NCBI GenBank assembly: GCA_037176845.1
Contig: JAYKXP010000019.1
Coordinates: forward strand, 1 to 64,000
Direction of reading: 5' to 3'
DNA from: Paramarasmius palmivorus
Lineage: Eukaryota; Basidiomycota; Agaricomycetes; Agaricales; Marasmiaceae
DNA: 64,000 nt
The notes below the pieces were generated by a model. The model worked only from the letters and a program-made list of their open reading frames with translations. It had not been told where the DNA came from and did not search any database. The position numbers and the translations under genes were made by a program. This document shows, one piece after another, positions 33,113 to 45,503 of the stretch (its first letter is position 1; every line of letters starts with the position of its first letter).

Positions 33113-35272
33113 ATGGCCGCTGAAGGTGCGTCAATCTTGTATGTTTCTTTTTTCGATGGGCTTGTATACGCAGGTGCCGTGATCGTGGGGGTACAAGCGC
33201 CGCTCAGTCACGTCCGTTCTCCAGACTAGACGAGCTGGCTGCTATGCCCCAACTGTCGGCCACCTTTGAAATCAAGCTTTCTTTTACGCGTTGTGTGATT
33301 ATGGTGCATGCGCCGCTCAGTCACGTCCGTTCTCCAGACTAGACGAGCTGGTCGCTTCGCTTCAACCCACGGTGCCATGGTTTCGTTTATTCACTTCTTT
33401 TCTTTACATATTGAACTTCTTTTGCTTTGTTAGAGTATACTAACGGTGGCTTTTTAGAACCTAGCCAAGGCCGTAATTTTATAGCTTACCGTTTCCTTAC
33501 GTTCGATATAGAGGCCGTTCTCGACGAAGAGAATGCCTTTCGAATGTCGTGCGAGAACCAGGGCGACTTCTTGGACGAAGACATCGACGTCGAGGGATCG
33601 CAGGAAATCGAGGAGGTGACTGATGCCAATGTACTGGATGCACTGGAAGCCCAGCTCAATTCAGAACGGCTGAATCCCGATGGTGGTGACGAAACTCCTT
33701 TACAACCTTCTCGTTCCCCATCTCCTTCTCCTTCACGTTCAAAGGGTTCTACATTCCAGCCGAAACCTCCAAAACGCCGTTCAAAACGCGGTGGCAAATC
33801 CAGATCGAAATCCGCCACGTCACGTTCGAAGCCTGTACAGACCAAGGTGCCCAATAGACCGGCGCCTTTGGAGACGAAATCGATGGAAGGCTCCTCGCGT
33901 TTGCAGCGAAAGAAGTGGAGCTATACGTCAAAAAAGCGTACGGAGAGAGCAAAAGAGGCAAGGGCTAGGGATGCTGCCTCGAGCCTAACCTCCGAGGCCC
34001 TAGAGCGATCTCTTGAGGCCGATCATGCCTTGGTTGACTTCAACTCAGAGGCCTTGCCTGCGTCGATACCCGGGTGGATCGGTACCAAAGAGATACCGCC
34101 GGGTAGGTTGCCGCCGGTATCAAAATTAACAAAGCTGAACTGGAACGGAAAGTAAGCGCCCAAACACAGCTCTGTACCTTTTGTTTTACTCCGGCTCACA
34201 TGTTCTCGACAGGAAAACAATCGTTCTAATCGATAAACTCGATCGTATTTGGGCTGTTCTTGGCGCGCCGCCAAAGGACCCAAAATGGTACTCAGAGGTC
34301 GTCCCTGAGTGCACAAAAGCCATCCAAAAATTTCACCAAGACTCTCATTTTACACCGGAAGACCGCAGTAACCGCCGCTCTGGCAAAAGATACGTCGCTA
34401 CCAACGTTGGCGTTTCCGTTGGAGGTGGTCAAAAGGAGCCCAGTAACATTGCTATTCGAAAGGCCGGGGTCAAATCGTCCATGGCAGTCCTTCAGCAAAA
34501 CAAGTACATAATGCGGCTTATGGGGCATACTGGAAGTACGCGCTTTCTTTTCAACTACAATCGCTTTCTTCAACAACTAACCATCTTTTGTCTAGCCCTA
34601 TACAAGACGTTTGGTCACAAACTCGCTGTCGAAAGCCGGGATAACATACGAAAGCTTAAGGAGCAGTTTCCTCACCTAAAGCCTTTCCCTTATCCAACAT
34701 CTGACGGCCCCTACTGGGCATCAGCGACTGTCAACTCTGCTGAGCCTGGCGAAGGGCCTCAAGTTGTCACCGTCAGTCATACAGACTACGGAAATTACGC
34801 TCGCGCCTGGTGCGCTGTCACACCGTTCGGAGATTTCAATCCAGATCTCGGAGGGCATCTGGTCTTCTGGAACCTTGGAATTGCTATACGGTTTCCTCCT
34901 GGCTGCACCATCCTTTTTCCTTCAGCTCTAATCACTCATTCAAATCTCTCGGTTCAGCCAGGAGAAACTCGGTATTCTTTTGTTCAGTATTCTGCTGGGG
35001 GTCTGTTTCGCTGGGTACACAATGGAGGAATGTCCGACAAAACGTTTCTCGGAGAAGCAACGCCAGAACAGGTAGCGAAGAGAGAGGAGGACAGGTTGAA
35101 TAGGCCAAAGGCTGCGCTTCGAAAGTATACCAAGCTTTACGAGCTTGAGAGGGGTGACTATAAAGGAGAAGAGCTGGGCGATTTAAGCGAGCTCACAGAC
35201 TTTGAAGAGACAGATGAAGAGATCGAGGATGATCGACCTGGGAAACGACGAAAAATCGATGCTTTTGTTTAA
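33113..35272 (+). CDS. TET/JBP-type 2-oxoglutarate/Fe(II) dioxygenase (copy 3)
   Basis: The proposed first exon (33113-33125, MAAE) joins across a 332-nt intron to 33458, then exons 33458-34151, 34213-34535 and 34596-35272 give 568 residues without a stop. The N-terminal half is disordered with acidic and Arg/Ser-rich parts (PKRRSKRGGKSRSKS). The catalytic domain has H and D in VSHTDYGNYARAWCAV, distal H in ALITHSNLSVQ, and the 2-oxoglutarate arginine in TRYSFVQYSAGGLFRWVHNG. The C-terminus is acidic then basic (PGKRRKIDAF), a likely nuclear signal. No KDZ gene is adjacent; downstream, 225 bp away on the same strand, is the third large cargo protein. The core is intact, so it could be active. 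The first exon is the weakest part. Confidence 0.85.
33197..33238. repeat. 42-bp direct repeat, copy 1 (in probable first intron of TET/JBP gene 3)
   Basis: Identical over about 42 bp to 33310-33351, 71 bp apart. It starts GCGCCGCTCAGTCACG and ends GACGAGCTGG. Lies inside the proposed 332-nt first intron. Confidence 0.8.
33310..33351. repeat. 42-bp direct repeat, copy 2
   Basis: Partner of 33197-33238; the flanking bases (TTTT-rich leads and a GGTGC/GTGCATG context) are only loosely similar, so the duplication unit is short. Confidence 0.8.
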
Positions 35273-35496
35273 TAGAAAAAACGTTGCTATTTTGTTATAC
35301 TACGTCGTTCTGTACAATATGGGTTACAAAAAGGATCTATTAGAAAAAATACCACTGAATTAATCAAAAAAGAGAGACGTTCAACGCCCAGCTCTACCTA
35401 ATTGGGGTAAGACAACGGCTTTATGTAGAAAATGAATCCTTACGTGTCTTTCAGCTCTTGCCAGCGAACCACCACTTCGAGTTTTTGCTACGACAT

Positions 35497-38400
35497 ATGT
35501 CCTGCTCGTCGAACCCCCAGCCCACTGCGCCTGCTGCAAAGCAGAAGCGTGGTGCCAAGAGCTACTTCAACGACCACGAATCCGTCTTTCTCGAAGGACG
35601 AGTATCAGAATATCAGAGCATTACGGGGCCCAAAGGCGACTTCTGGGACAGGCTGATGGGTGATTTATACCATGCCTTTCCCTACTACCAGGCAGCAGAA
35701 GCCATGCTACATCGAGGGGAACCAAGCCCGCACCTCGAAGGAAACGCTTCTGCCAAAGCACCCGCGAAGAAAAGGAAGCCAAAGAAGAAGGGTAAAGGCG
35801 AAAAGCCCATGGAAGTGGTTATCACCACGAACTTGAAGCGAGTGTTGGTCTTGGGTCTTCCCCTGAGAGAGGTGAGGTCGTATTTGTTGTCGTCCGTTCT
35901 CCGCTAACTTCTCTTTTGTAGAAGGTGAGGGGGTGGATGTACAACCATGCCAACGATGGTACAAGGTCGAGCGTGTCTGGCTGGGAAGGTTTTACCAAGA
36001 ACCTCACCAAAATGTTCAAGAAGCCAGCTCGAGTGCCGAACTACAAGTTCTATATGGGACATTCTGATCACCATACCAAATGCAGGGCCGAATTTCAGAA
36101 ACACTTCCAAGTCGAATTGGATCGTCTGAAGCAGCGATTTCCGGACCTCGAGTTTGAGCTCGACATGGAAATGATAGACGCTGCTGTACTGACCGAGGAA
36201 GACGGTGTCGAAGCTGGCCTTGCTACTGGTGACGCCAATGCCGGCAACAGGTCCATCGATGGCACTACCAATGCTGTTGCTGCCAGTGGCGATGCTAATG
36301 CTGGTGGTGGCGACGCTTCCACCGCTGTTGCTAGTGGCGCCTCCACTGCTGTCGCTGCTGGTGACGCTTCTGACGCCATTGCCAGTGATGCTGCCAACGC
36401 CGTTGCTGGTGGTAGTGATGATTCTAGCACCATTGCTGCTGCTGATACTGCCAACGCCGTTCTTGCTGGTGGCAATGTCACAGCCAACACTGCTCTTGAT
36501 GGCCCTGGTGTTGGTGGTACCGCCAGTAGCATGGAAATGGATGTCGATGTTGGCGATGAGGGTATGGGAGAGGACGAAACAAAGGAGGTGCTATTGAAGA
36601 AGTTAGTCAACCGAACGATAGCCATTCGATGTTCGGTAGCATGTACCCTTTTTAACGCGGAGCCAGAGAGTGTTCAAGAGAAGATTGCCGAAGAGAATAA
36701 AGCTGAATACCATAGGAGGCTTGAGGAATGGGGTTTGGAGGACCCAACTGCAGGCATAGACAACTCACCAGCTCAGAAAAGCATGTATGTGGTGTTTCGT
36801 TTATCAAACCTTTACTGTTTCTGACGTTTCTTCTGTCCCTAGACGTCGAAATAGCTGGAAATCGTCAGGCCAGAAGTTAATGGACCAGATTTCCCTACTT
36901 ACTGGTTTCAAGATCGTGTGCTACGTTGGCGCTCCTCCAGATAACGAAGGCGGTGAGGAATTCCCAATACATGCGTAAGTTTCTCTTTCCCCTTTCCCTT
37001 TTCCCCTTTCCCACCGTCCACTTCACCGTTCACCGCTCACTGTTCACCCTTCGTGTTTGTGTTTGTGTTCGTGTTCATGTTCGTGTTTGCTTCTGCCCCT
37101 GCTACCTTCTTTTCCTTCTGCCTTTCTCCTGTCTCTAGAACTTCTTGCTGAACGGCTTGTAAAGCATCTACAGTGGATCAGGCCCAGGTGATAAGAGGTG
37201 GCCGGAATTTGACAAGGAAGGTGCGAAGAAGTCGATGAAATACTTCTTCCGCTTCCTTCAAGCCTGCAAAGAGGATGAGGAGAAAAGGGAACAAGAGAAA
37301 GGTACGACTTTTCCACGATCCTCATTGTCATCAACATTCACCCCGGATCCATCAGCTTCTGATGCCTCGAGCTCTGTTCCGGGGAACGTGGCTTCCACTT
37401 CAACGTCATCATCAACAATCACAGCGACAACGGCAGCTAGCATACCGAGTCCAACGATAGCGGCTGATACCGCAACACTGACTGGGGCAGCAAAAGCCAC
37501 AGCTACAGCTACGACCACGACTACAAATTTGGCACCGTTAACTCCTCGATCTACACCTTCACCTATTCCAGCTCGATCTACATCTACACCCGCTTCAGCT
37601 CGATCTACACCTACACCCACTCCAGCTCCAGCTCGATCTACACCTGCACCCGCTCCAGCTCAATCTACACCTACACCTAATCCTTTCCAATGTACTCCTA
37701 CGTCCTCAACTTCAACGTTAACGACACCCCAGTCTACACCCACAGCACTTCGTTTGGCACCAGGTGTACCAAGATCCTCGCCGTCGACTGGAAGGCGCTC
37801 TGTTTCCGAGTTGGCCATGCCAATCCTTACACCCACCACACCAAGACCACGGCGTTGCGCGTCTGAGTCAGCTTCAGCAAGGTCTATGCCGTTGCCAACC
37901 GTTCAGCAGCACCGTACACCAAGTCTATTGGGAAAAAGACGAGCAGCTGAGCCAGCAGCACCCTCTCCGTTGAGGCTGTCTATGGACCCCATGCCCACCT
38001 CGTTCTTGGGAGCCCGTGATGCCTTGGATGAACGTTGCGACTCCCAAGCTTCCCCTTCTATCTCTTCCGTCATCGAGAAGCAACCCGAAACAAATGAAGA
38101 GCAGCTGAAGCGGAAGCTACTAGCTATCACAAGTGCATTGGATCGTGGAGAGTCCTTCAGTAGTTCGATGGCTGTAGAGCTTCAATCGATTCAAGTGGCC
38201 ATTCCAACGCTTGAAGGGGGCCCAGACCGAGATCCTTTCCATCCTAAAGTTCCATCAAAACGGCCTAGGGTAGCTCTACCTCCATCCCAGAGGAAGATGA
38301 GCGCACGAATGTTAGCTCGTCTTGTTGAAGAAGGAGATAGTTCAGATATCGAGGACTTTTCGGATGAACAGATTCCTGAAGATGAGGTAGAGGATGGAGA

Positions 38401-39424
38401 TGGCTTTGATGGCAACACCTCTTTTGCACCATCAGAGGCCAACCGTGGGTTTCTCTTTGACGACGACATGGACGACGACGGCGACGACCCCTTCCTAAGC
38501 ACACATGCTACTCAAAGTCTCAACGACGACGTTAACGACAGCGACAACGACGACCCCATGAACGGCACCTCTCACCATTGCAGAGTTATCCAGGAGGCAT
38601 ATAACAATCTTCCAAATGATGCCTCGTGGTTCAAGACTGCGATTGATGTCCTTTGTGATGGTGAAAGCCTTCTGAAACAGGCTGTGTACAACGACTGTAT
38701 CAACGCTCTCATCAAGCTGGAAGCATCGTATCGGTACAAAAGCCCACGGAAAGGTCTTTCCAAGAAGGGTCGACCTGTTGCTGTCGACTGGTGGTTCACC
38801 CAAGGTCGAGCGTGCAGGGATCTTCCAGAGACTATGGGCACTATGACTGAGTTCATAGCTAACTATCGAATCTGGTGGAGCAATATCAATCCTGAGTGGA
38901 GACCTCGACGAGCCGATAATACCATGGAGCGTGATGAGGATATAGGTGATTGGGAGGAACTTTATTATCCAGGGGAACGAGGGCTATTGGTCCCATTGAT
39001 GTGCTTGCGGTGGTGGTATAAACGAGATGGAGTAGAGGGTGGTTCTTCCGAGTGGAACGATGCAGCATCGGACATGCTGTGGGCTCTTCAATGTGTGCTC
39101 AAATGGCATCAAAGCCTGCCAGAGTCTGAAGATGAAGATGACGAGGACGAGCCACCAAAGAAGAAATCCAAGGTAGCCCAGCCATCGAGTTCATTGTCGA
39201 AGCCAAGGTCCACTCGGTCTGCTACTCAGTCCTCCACCTCATCAAAACCAAGGTCCACCCAATCCGCTACTCAGCCCTCCACCTCATCGAAACCAAGGTC
39301 CACCAGGTCCAATACTCAGCCTTCGGAAAAGCCGAAATCTTCCACTAGGCTATCTGCTCGTTCATTGTCACAGCCAAAGCCAGCATCGCAGTCATCAAAG
39401 CCAAAGTCCCGATCTAGGAAATGA
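35497..39424 (+). CDS. Large cargo protein of unknown function, LRWW family (copy 3)
   Basis: Exons 35497-35871, 35922-36784, 36843-36974 and 37174-39424 join in frame to 1,206 residues. The N-terminal conserved block is YFNDHESVFLEGRVSEYQ; the TGF segment is DQISLLTGFKIVCYVGAP. Two long low-complexity inserts follow: an Ala/Gly/Asp run (about 36220-36500) and a Ser/Thr/Pro run with (A/S)RSTPTP-type repeats (about 37540-37700). An acidic stretch comes next, then the C-terminal globular region (DWWFTQGRACRDL..., YRIWWSNINPEW, PLMCLRWWYKRDG). The tail is KPRST(R/Q)SATQ-type repeats (39195-39320). It belongs to the same family as 7095-10011 and 11403-15188 but is larger through the inserts. It follows TET/JBP gene 3 on the same strand. 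The function is unknown. Confidence 0.75.
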
Positions 39425-39487
39425 GGTATACTACCGCTTCATTTTCCTTCATTATATCTGTTTACCAGCTGCCTGTTGAATTTATTG

Positions 39488-39720
39488 ATTAACATTCGAA
39501 ACCTTTTAGATTAACGTTCGCAACCTTTTAAATTAACGTTCGCAACCTTTTAAATTAACGTTCACGACCTTTTGGATTAACGTTCACGACCTTTTAAATT
39601 AACATTCACGACCTTTTAAATTAACATTCACGACCATCTAGATTACCATTTTACGACCTTTTAGATTAACGTTTTATGACCTCTTAGATTAACGTTTTTG
39701 GCCTTTTCTATTAAATGGGT
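39488..39720. repeat. 22-bp minisatellite, about ten units
   Basis: Tandem units close to ATTAACGTTCACGACCTTTTA, 22 bp each, in an AT-rich spacer just after the third large cargo gene; the last units are degenerate. There are no unique spacers, so it is not CRISPR-like. The remaining sequence to about 40130 is AT-rich and holds no gene that I can see. Confidence 0.8.
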
Positions 39721-40303
39721 CCAGTCTCATTTTCTAGGACTCGATTATAGGATCAATGGTTTTGAATTAGCATAGTGCTTTTTTCTATTAAACGATTCGT
39801 TTTATATTAACGAGATGGGCACCTCTTGTAAACCTTCCTCATTAAACATCATATATGTTTTTGGTTACAGTCTTTATGTGAATTAGCTTTTACACATGAA
39901 AATTATCGGCCATTAATTGTAAATAGGGGGGGTGGACAATCTCAGAGATTTTTTATTTTATGATGTGGGACCACAGCTGCTAGACCGTTCCACAATAACT
40001 ATCCCTAAGGAACATGTAGTGGAGAAGGGGATGGCACATCGTCAGGATCAAGTGTGCAGAGTCGGCAAAACCCGAAGTCAAGCGTGGGCGCAGTAATAAA
40101 ATCCATTGGCCAAAGTAAATCACTCAAAAAGAAGCGAGGAGACCACTATTCCGAGCTTGGAAGCGGCTGTATTGGAAAGATACCTATCTACTGGAGCTAC
40201 TATACCTTTGGGGGAGCTGTTAACACTAGCTCCATCAGTCCGTAAATTGTTGGCTCTAAATGCAGGTTCAGGAACGTAAATAAAAAGCCTATCTCGTCGT
40301 TCT

Positions 40304-41089
40304 ATGCTGAGCTTACCCCAGACCCAAGTGTTTACTATGACAACGGAAGTACTGCAAGATCTTGATAGCAGTGACTTCGTGGTGAACGCATCAGAATTGT
40401 GCTCTCCAGATGAGACTTTCGAGACGTTCTTTGATATCCTTGAGACGGAGACAGATGGAATGCCCGCTGGGACCATAGTACATCGGGACATCATCGAATC
40501 TTACCTCAATGAGACCGACTCGGAAGGGAAAAAGATCATCTTGGTAGCTGCACCGTCCGAAGATCTTAGATGCATATTTCCAAGGTTAAATGGCCATCCA
40601 GATCCGATTGAAGGAATATTGGATATGGGGTCTATGATCTTGTGCATCGACAAGAGACAAGCTGTTGGAAGAGGGATTGAATGGGATCCGTCTACTGTAT
40701 TGCATATGCAAAGTGCGAATGGCAGTCTAAATCGAACCCTTGGACTAGCTAGGAATGTACTCATGGAAATTGGTGATCTACAATTCCGTGCGCAGTTGCA
40801 TGTAGTAGAAAAGGCACCTTATCAACTATTGATTGGAAGGCCCTTTGAGTCTTTAACGTGTATGGAAACTAAAGGAGCTAGGGATGGAAGCCTGGAGCTT
40901 ACCTTAACCTGCCCTAACACGGGACATAAGATTCAGATGGGAACGTATCCGAGAGGTAGAGGTGTTCGGATGGAAAAGGATGAAACTGGAGGTTTAACAC
41001 CTAGTGAACGTCCTCCCGTTAGTCAAAACGATTCCTCGGATAATGCGCAAGCGGACACAAATTTTCAGACTACCTCAATGAACTGTTAG
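40304..41089 (+). pseudogene. Retroelement aspartic protease segment
   Basis: It carries EGILDMGSMILCID, where DMG(S) corresponds to the retropepsin DTG active site with M for T, and the partner strand YQLLIGRPFESL typical of the ILG/LIG flap-side motif. The upstream stop separates it from the segment encoding LGELLTLAPSVRKLLALN. Part of the Ty3-type element. Confidence 0.75.
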
Positions 41090-41109
41090 AAGATCAGGGA
41101 GAGGTTGCA

Positions 41110-41433
41110 TTGGAGATTGTAGCTGATGAAAGGGGTGAAATCACCGTAGAATCGTACTTGGTTGCAGAAAATGGAAAATTTAGAAAAGATAAATTGGCTG
41201 AAATATATACTCAGGTGGCGAGAAAGACCCCTGAAGTGCAAGAGCACCTAGAACAGAGGTTAGAACACCTCTTAGAAAGTAATCTCACTCGATTGGAGGG
41301 TAGAGACTTCAAAGTAATGGTAGATCAGGTTAATTTACTACTCGAGGATCATGCCAGGAGCTCCGGACGGAGTGTGTGCAGTGAATACCTTTACGAAGTG
41401 AATGATCAGATACCAACTGTGAAGCTTATATGA
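41110..41433 (+). pseudogene. Retroelement linker segment between protease and reverse transcriptase
   Basis: Open frame rich in charged residues (ENGKFRKDKLAEIYTQVARK, LEQRLEHLLESNLTRLEGRD). It is preceded in the same frame by NELLEDQGEVALE and followed after a shift by PVAKKVRPVKATLPEEFH, as seen before RT in this lineage. No enzymatic motif. Confidence 0.55.
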
Positions 41434-41585
41434 CCTTGGACAAAGTCGGACTGAAGCTATTGAGGATGTGTACGATGTTTTCGGCAAATATAAGCCGGTG
41501 GCAAAGAAAGTGCGACCTGTCAAAGCTACTTTACCGGAGGAATTCCATGTTAAACGTCATATTACCGGTGATCCGTTAGAAGGAA

Positions 41586-42779
41586 ATGCCAGTACTACCT
41601 ACCAATCCACCGGAATTTATTCCTGGTGAACGCTACACCAAAGAACGTAGTGAAATTATCGAGAACAACTTAGAAACAGGTCAGATATGGCCGGAAGAAA
41701 TAAAGCTTATACACGCTATGATGAAGGGACAAGAGATGGCATTTGCGTGGGACGCTAGTGAAGGAGGAAATTTCCGTACGGACTTCTTCCCACCAGTAAA
41801 GTTCCCAGTACTACCACACGTCCCTTGGGTGGAAAAAGACATACCTTTACCACCAGGCATTAGAAATGAAGTGTGTCGTATCATTAAAGATAAAATCAAT
41901 GCAGGGGTTTACGAACCTTCTAGTTCGTCCTACCGATCGAAATGGTTTACTGTCATAAAGAAAGATGGCAAGAGCCTTCGGATCGTCCATAGTCTTGAAC
42001 CACTAAATAAGGTGACTATACAGTATTCTGGTATACCTCCAGCTACGGCTGAAGTTGCTAGTAATTTTGCTGGTAGAGCTTGTATAGGACTATTGGATAT
42101 CTGGGTTGGTTACGATGAAAGGGAAATAGATCCTGAATCAAGAGATTTGACAACGTTCCAAACTCCGTTTGGTCCGCATAGACTAGTGAAATTACCTATG
42201 GGATGGACAAACTCTGTTCCCATATTTCATGATGATGTATGCTATATCTTCAGAGATGAAATACCTGAAATTACCGTGCCTTACGTCGATGATGTTTCGG
42301 TGAGAGGACCGGCAGATGAGTACAAGTTAGAAGATGGTTCATTTGAGTGTATTCCGGAGAATCCTGGAATTAGACGCTTTGTATGGGAACATCTCAACAA
42401 TGTAAATCGTCTGTGTCAAAGACTGAAGTATGCGGGAGGTACCTTCTCGGGTCCGAAAGCGTTTGTGATACTGCGCGAAGGCGTAGTATTGGGCTTCAAA
42501 GTGGGTCCTTACGGTCACAAAGTGAATGAGAAATTCGCTAAGGTCGTATTGGACTGGGATCCTGAATCGTTTGAAAGCAAAAGTGATGTGAAATCGCTGC
42601 TGGGAACTGCTGTGCAGATGCGCATATATATACGTGATTATGCCAGTATTACCAGGCCTTTGAACAAGGTGTCAGGTGCGAATGCTATATTTAGGATGGG
42701 AGATCTAGAGAAGCAAGCTGTACGTGAACTGCAAGAAGCGGTGAGGACAGGCACCATGCTTGAAAACCATCGACTATAA
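41586..42779 (+). pseudogene. Retroelement reverse transcriptase segment
   Basis: Ty3-type RT: GVYEPSSSSYRSKWFTVIKK then RIVHSLEPLN, LLDIWVGYDEREI, FQTPFGPHRLVKLPMGWTNS, and the catalytic YVDD (42282-42293, VPYVDDVSVRG), then the thumb region VLGFKVGPYGHKV. A frameshift near 42775 separates it from RNase H (NKSLYLAVDTSWQAVGFYLY). Confidence 0.85.
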
Positions 42780-42895
42780 CAAATCCTTGTACTTAGCAGT
42801 GGATACGTCGTGGCAAGCAGTGGGCTTCTACCTATACCAGGTAGATGAAGATAATCCTAAAAGGAAGTTCTTTAATCTGTTTGGATCCATAGGTT

Positions 42896-45121
42896 TTGAA
42901 CGAGCGCGAAGCTAGATTTTCACAACCTAAACGAGAGCTATATGGACTAAAGATGGCGCTCGAAGCAACGTACTATTACACCTACGGATGTAGAGACTTA
43001 ACGGTCGAAACGGATGCAAGTTATATCAAAGGGATGTTAGACAACCCTAGTGCTGGACCTAATGCTACCATTAATAGGTGGATTGAGGCAGTACGCAAGT
43101 ATCATTTTGAGTTGGTACACGTTAAAGGAGCAACTCATGGACCAGATGGGTTATCCAGACCTCCAAAGGGTGGTGCTACTACGGAAAGACCTCCTGTGGA
43201 TGAGGATGACTATGCTGACGAAGATGATGGTGAACCTGTGAAGTTTAGAATGGGGGAAGGAGTGATTGAACCTCCTCTCGAGTTTGAAGACTTCAAGGAT
43301 CAGATTGATTCTCGTGGCGGCTATTTCCTTGAGCGTGCGACATGTGTAGATGACTTCCAGGAAGAACTGGATGATGCTAGACGAGAAACTTGGGTGGAAA
43401 CACTAGTGAGTGAACTTGCTCAGATGAAAGCAGGTGTACAGAAGGCAGATTGCTTTGCTCAGTACCAAGTGTTCCCACCACCGTTGACGAAAGACTGGAA
43501 AAAGGCGAATCCGTACATCGAATCCCATAGAACCATGCTAGGACGAAAGTTGGATAATGCATTAAGTGATATCACTAGTTACTTAGCTGATCCAGAGTGG
43601 CGTAGGCACCAGGATCTGCGATCGGACTATAGGAAATTCTTGGAGACGCAGTCGCGACATTTCTTCGTTGATGAGGAAGGAAGGCTGTATAGACGAAATG
43701 AAGAAACAGAAGGCCAACACAAATTAGTGGTATTCAAAGAGAAGCGTATGTGGATGATGTCTGCCGCACATGACTACTTAGGTCACAAAGGTATATACGC
43801 CACAGAGAAACTCTTGAAGAAGCGATTTTGGTGGCCAGAAATGGAAAATGATGTTACCTGGTTCGTAAGGTCGTGTAAAACGTGTCAGGAAAGGCAGCTT
43901 AAATTAATAAAGGCACCTCCTTCACGTACTTACACCCCTTCACTATTCCAGAAGGTTCATATAGATGTCATGAAGATATCACCAGCTAGTAACGGCTGTA
44001 AGAATGTTATACATGGACGATGTGCACTATCTAACTGGCCGGAAGCCCGAGCACTGCGAAATGAGAAAGCTAGTTCTATTGCTGAATGGCTGTTCGAAGA
44101 TATCATATGCAGATGGGGACCACCAGAAGAAATAGTGAGTGATAACGCGCCACAAATGGAAGCGGTATTGCAGTGGTTATACGACAAATATGGCATCAGA
44201 GGCATTCGGATATCACCATATAATTCCCAGGCTAATGGAAAGATTGAGCGCCCACACTTTGACGTTCGACAAGCCTTAGTAAAAGCTACGGGAGGTGACT
44301 TGAAGAAATGGTATTGGTTTTTGAAACCAGTCCTCTGGGCTGATCGTGCTACTATAAGAAGGGGATTAGGCTGTTCACCGTACTTCCTGGTAACGGGTGC
44401 AGAACCGATCTTACCTTTGGATATCGTGGAGTCGACGTGGTTAGTTCACTGCCCTGATAAGGTGTTATCCCATGCTGAGTTAGTTGGCTATAGGGCTAAA
44501 GCACTTGCCAAACACCGCTCGCATGTACAGGCCACAATTGGACGTGTTGACAAGATAAAACAAGACAATCTACGTAAATTTGAACGAGAACATAAGAACC
44601 GTATAAAGGAATATGACTTTAAACCTGGACAGTTAGTCCTCATGCGTAATTCCGGAATAGAGAGTGACCTCGACCGGAAGATGTATCCTAGATACATTGG
44701 CCCAATGATAGTAATCAGACGTACAAAGGGTGGATCCTACATCTTAGCTGACCTTAATGGTGCGGTGAAGAAAGAGAAAGTAGGCGCTTTTCGTGTACTA
44801 CCGTTTGTTGCTAGATATGAACCCCTCATACCGGCTGAAAAGATCAAAGAGATCATTGACATATCGCAGGAGCAATTGCAGAAGCTGCTGGACGATGTGG
44901 ATAGTGAACATACCTATAAGGGTGAAGATTACATCTTTAGCAAAGTACCTAAGATGAAGATTCCAAAACCTGGTCATGATCTAGTCGATGAAGAAGAGTC
45001 TAGTGATGAAGAGGAAGATGACGAAGGGGTGAATACACCGGATACCGACGATGAAACAGATCGAGTTCGAAAGAGCAAGCGCATACAGCTACTAGAAGCA
45101 TATATGCTGGGATTCTGCTAA
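42896..45121 (+). pseudogene. Retroelement RNase H-integrase segment
   Basis: It begins within RNase H (FSQPKRELYGLKMAL, LTVETDASYIKGML). The integrase zinc-binding HHCC follows (HDYLGHKGIYATEKLL...CKTCQERQ, about 43770-43895), then the core D (HIDVMKIS), D (VSDNAPQME) and E (NSQANGKIERPHFDV). The C-terminal domain has GPMIVIRRTKGGSYILADLN; no chromodomain is evident. The tail is acidic (EEESSDEEEDDEG). Confidence 0.85.
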
Positions 45122-45503
45122 GTCAGGAAGTGAATTCACTTGCCTTGCTAAGACGAAACTTCGATTGGGACCATTGTAAAAGTGAAAACACACATGACAT
45201 GCAACTTGGATTGTAAACGAGCGACTGAGTTACATGAGGCGAAGTAAATAAACCTATAAAAGTTATAAACGAGTGACTCTGGCGTTACTAAACGCTAAAA
45301 GGAGTTGAAATAAAGCACAGACACCCGTTGAAGAGATATTTTGACGGATGACGATAAGAATAATCTTTTTGGAAGTGGATAAACGACGGTCCTTTTCCTC
45401 CTTGGTACCTTTGCGAGTCCGAAGCAATTGAAGTCTCTTAGCCCATTGGACTTTGAGATGATCAATGATTCGATCCATCGTACCTAGAGCGTCAAGGAAC
45501 CAT

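Larger units (their letters stand above)
40130..45121 (+). mobile_element. Degraded Ty3-type retroelement (pol region), no LTR recognised
   Basis: In order: a pre-protease segment (AAVLERYLSTGATIPLGELL, about 40160-40230), aspartic protease, linker, reverse transcriptase, RNase H, integrase and acidic tail, the Ty3/mdg4 order. The frame changes or stops at about 41089, 41433, 41585, 42775 and 42895, so the polyprotein is broken several times. A gag gene and flanking long terminal repeats were not found by eye on either side. Confidence 0.8.

Noticed and set aside
36095..36625. Long minus-strand open frame opposite the Ala/Gly-rich part of large cargo protein 3
   Set aside because: It is the mirror of a low-complexity GCN-rich coding stretch; the plus-strand exons join in frame and match paralogues.
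39488..39720. Short regular repeats suggesting a CRISPR-like array
   Set aside because: Units are contiguous with no unique spacers, and the genome is fungal.
40304..41433. A gag gene for the Ty3-type element
   Set aside because: The segment carries protease motifs and a linker; no nucleocapsid zinc knuckle (CX2CX4HX4C) was found here or upstream.
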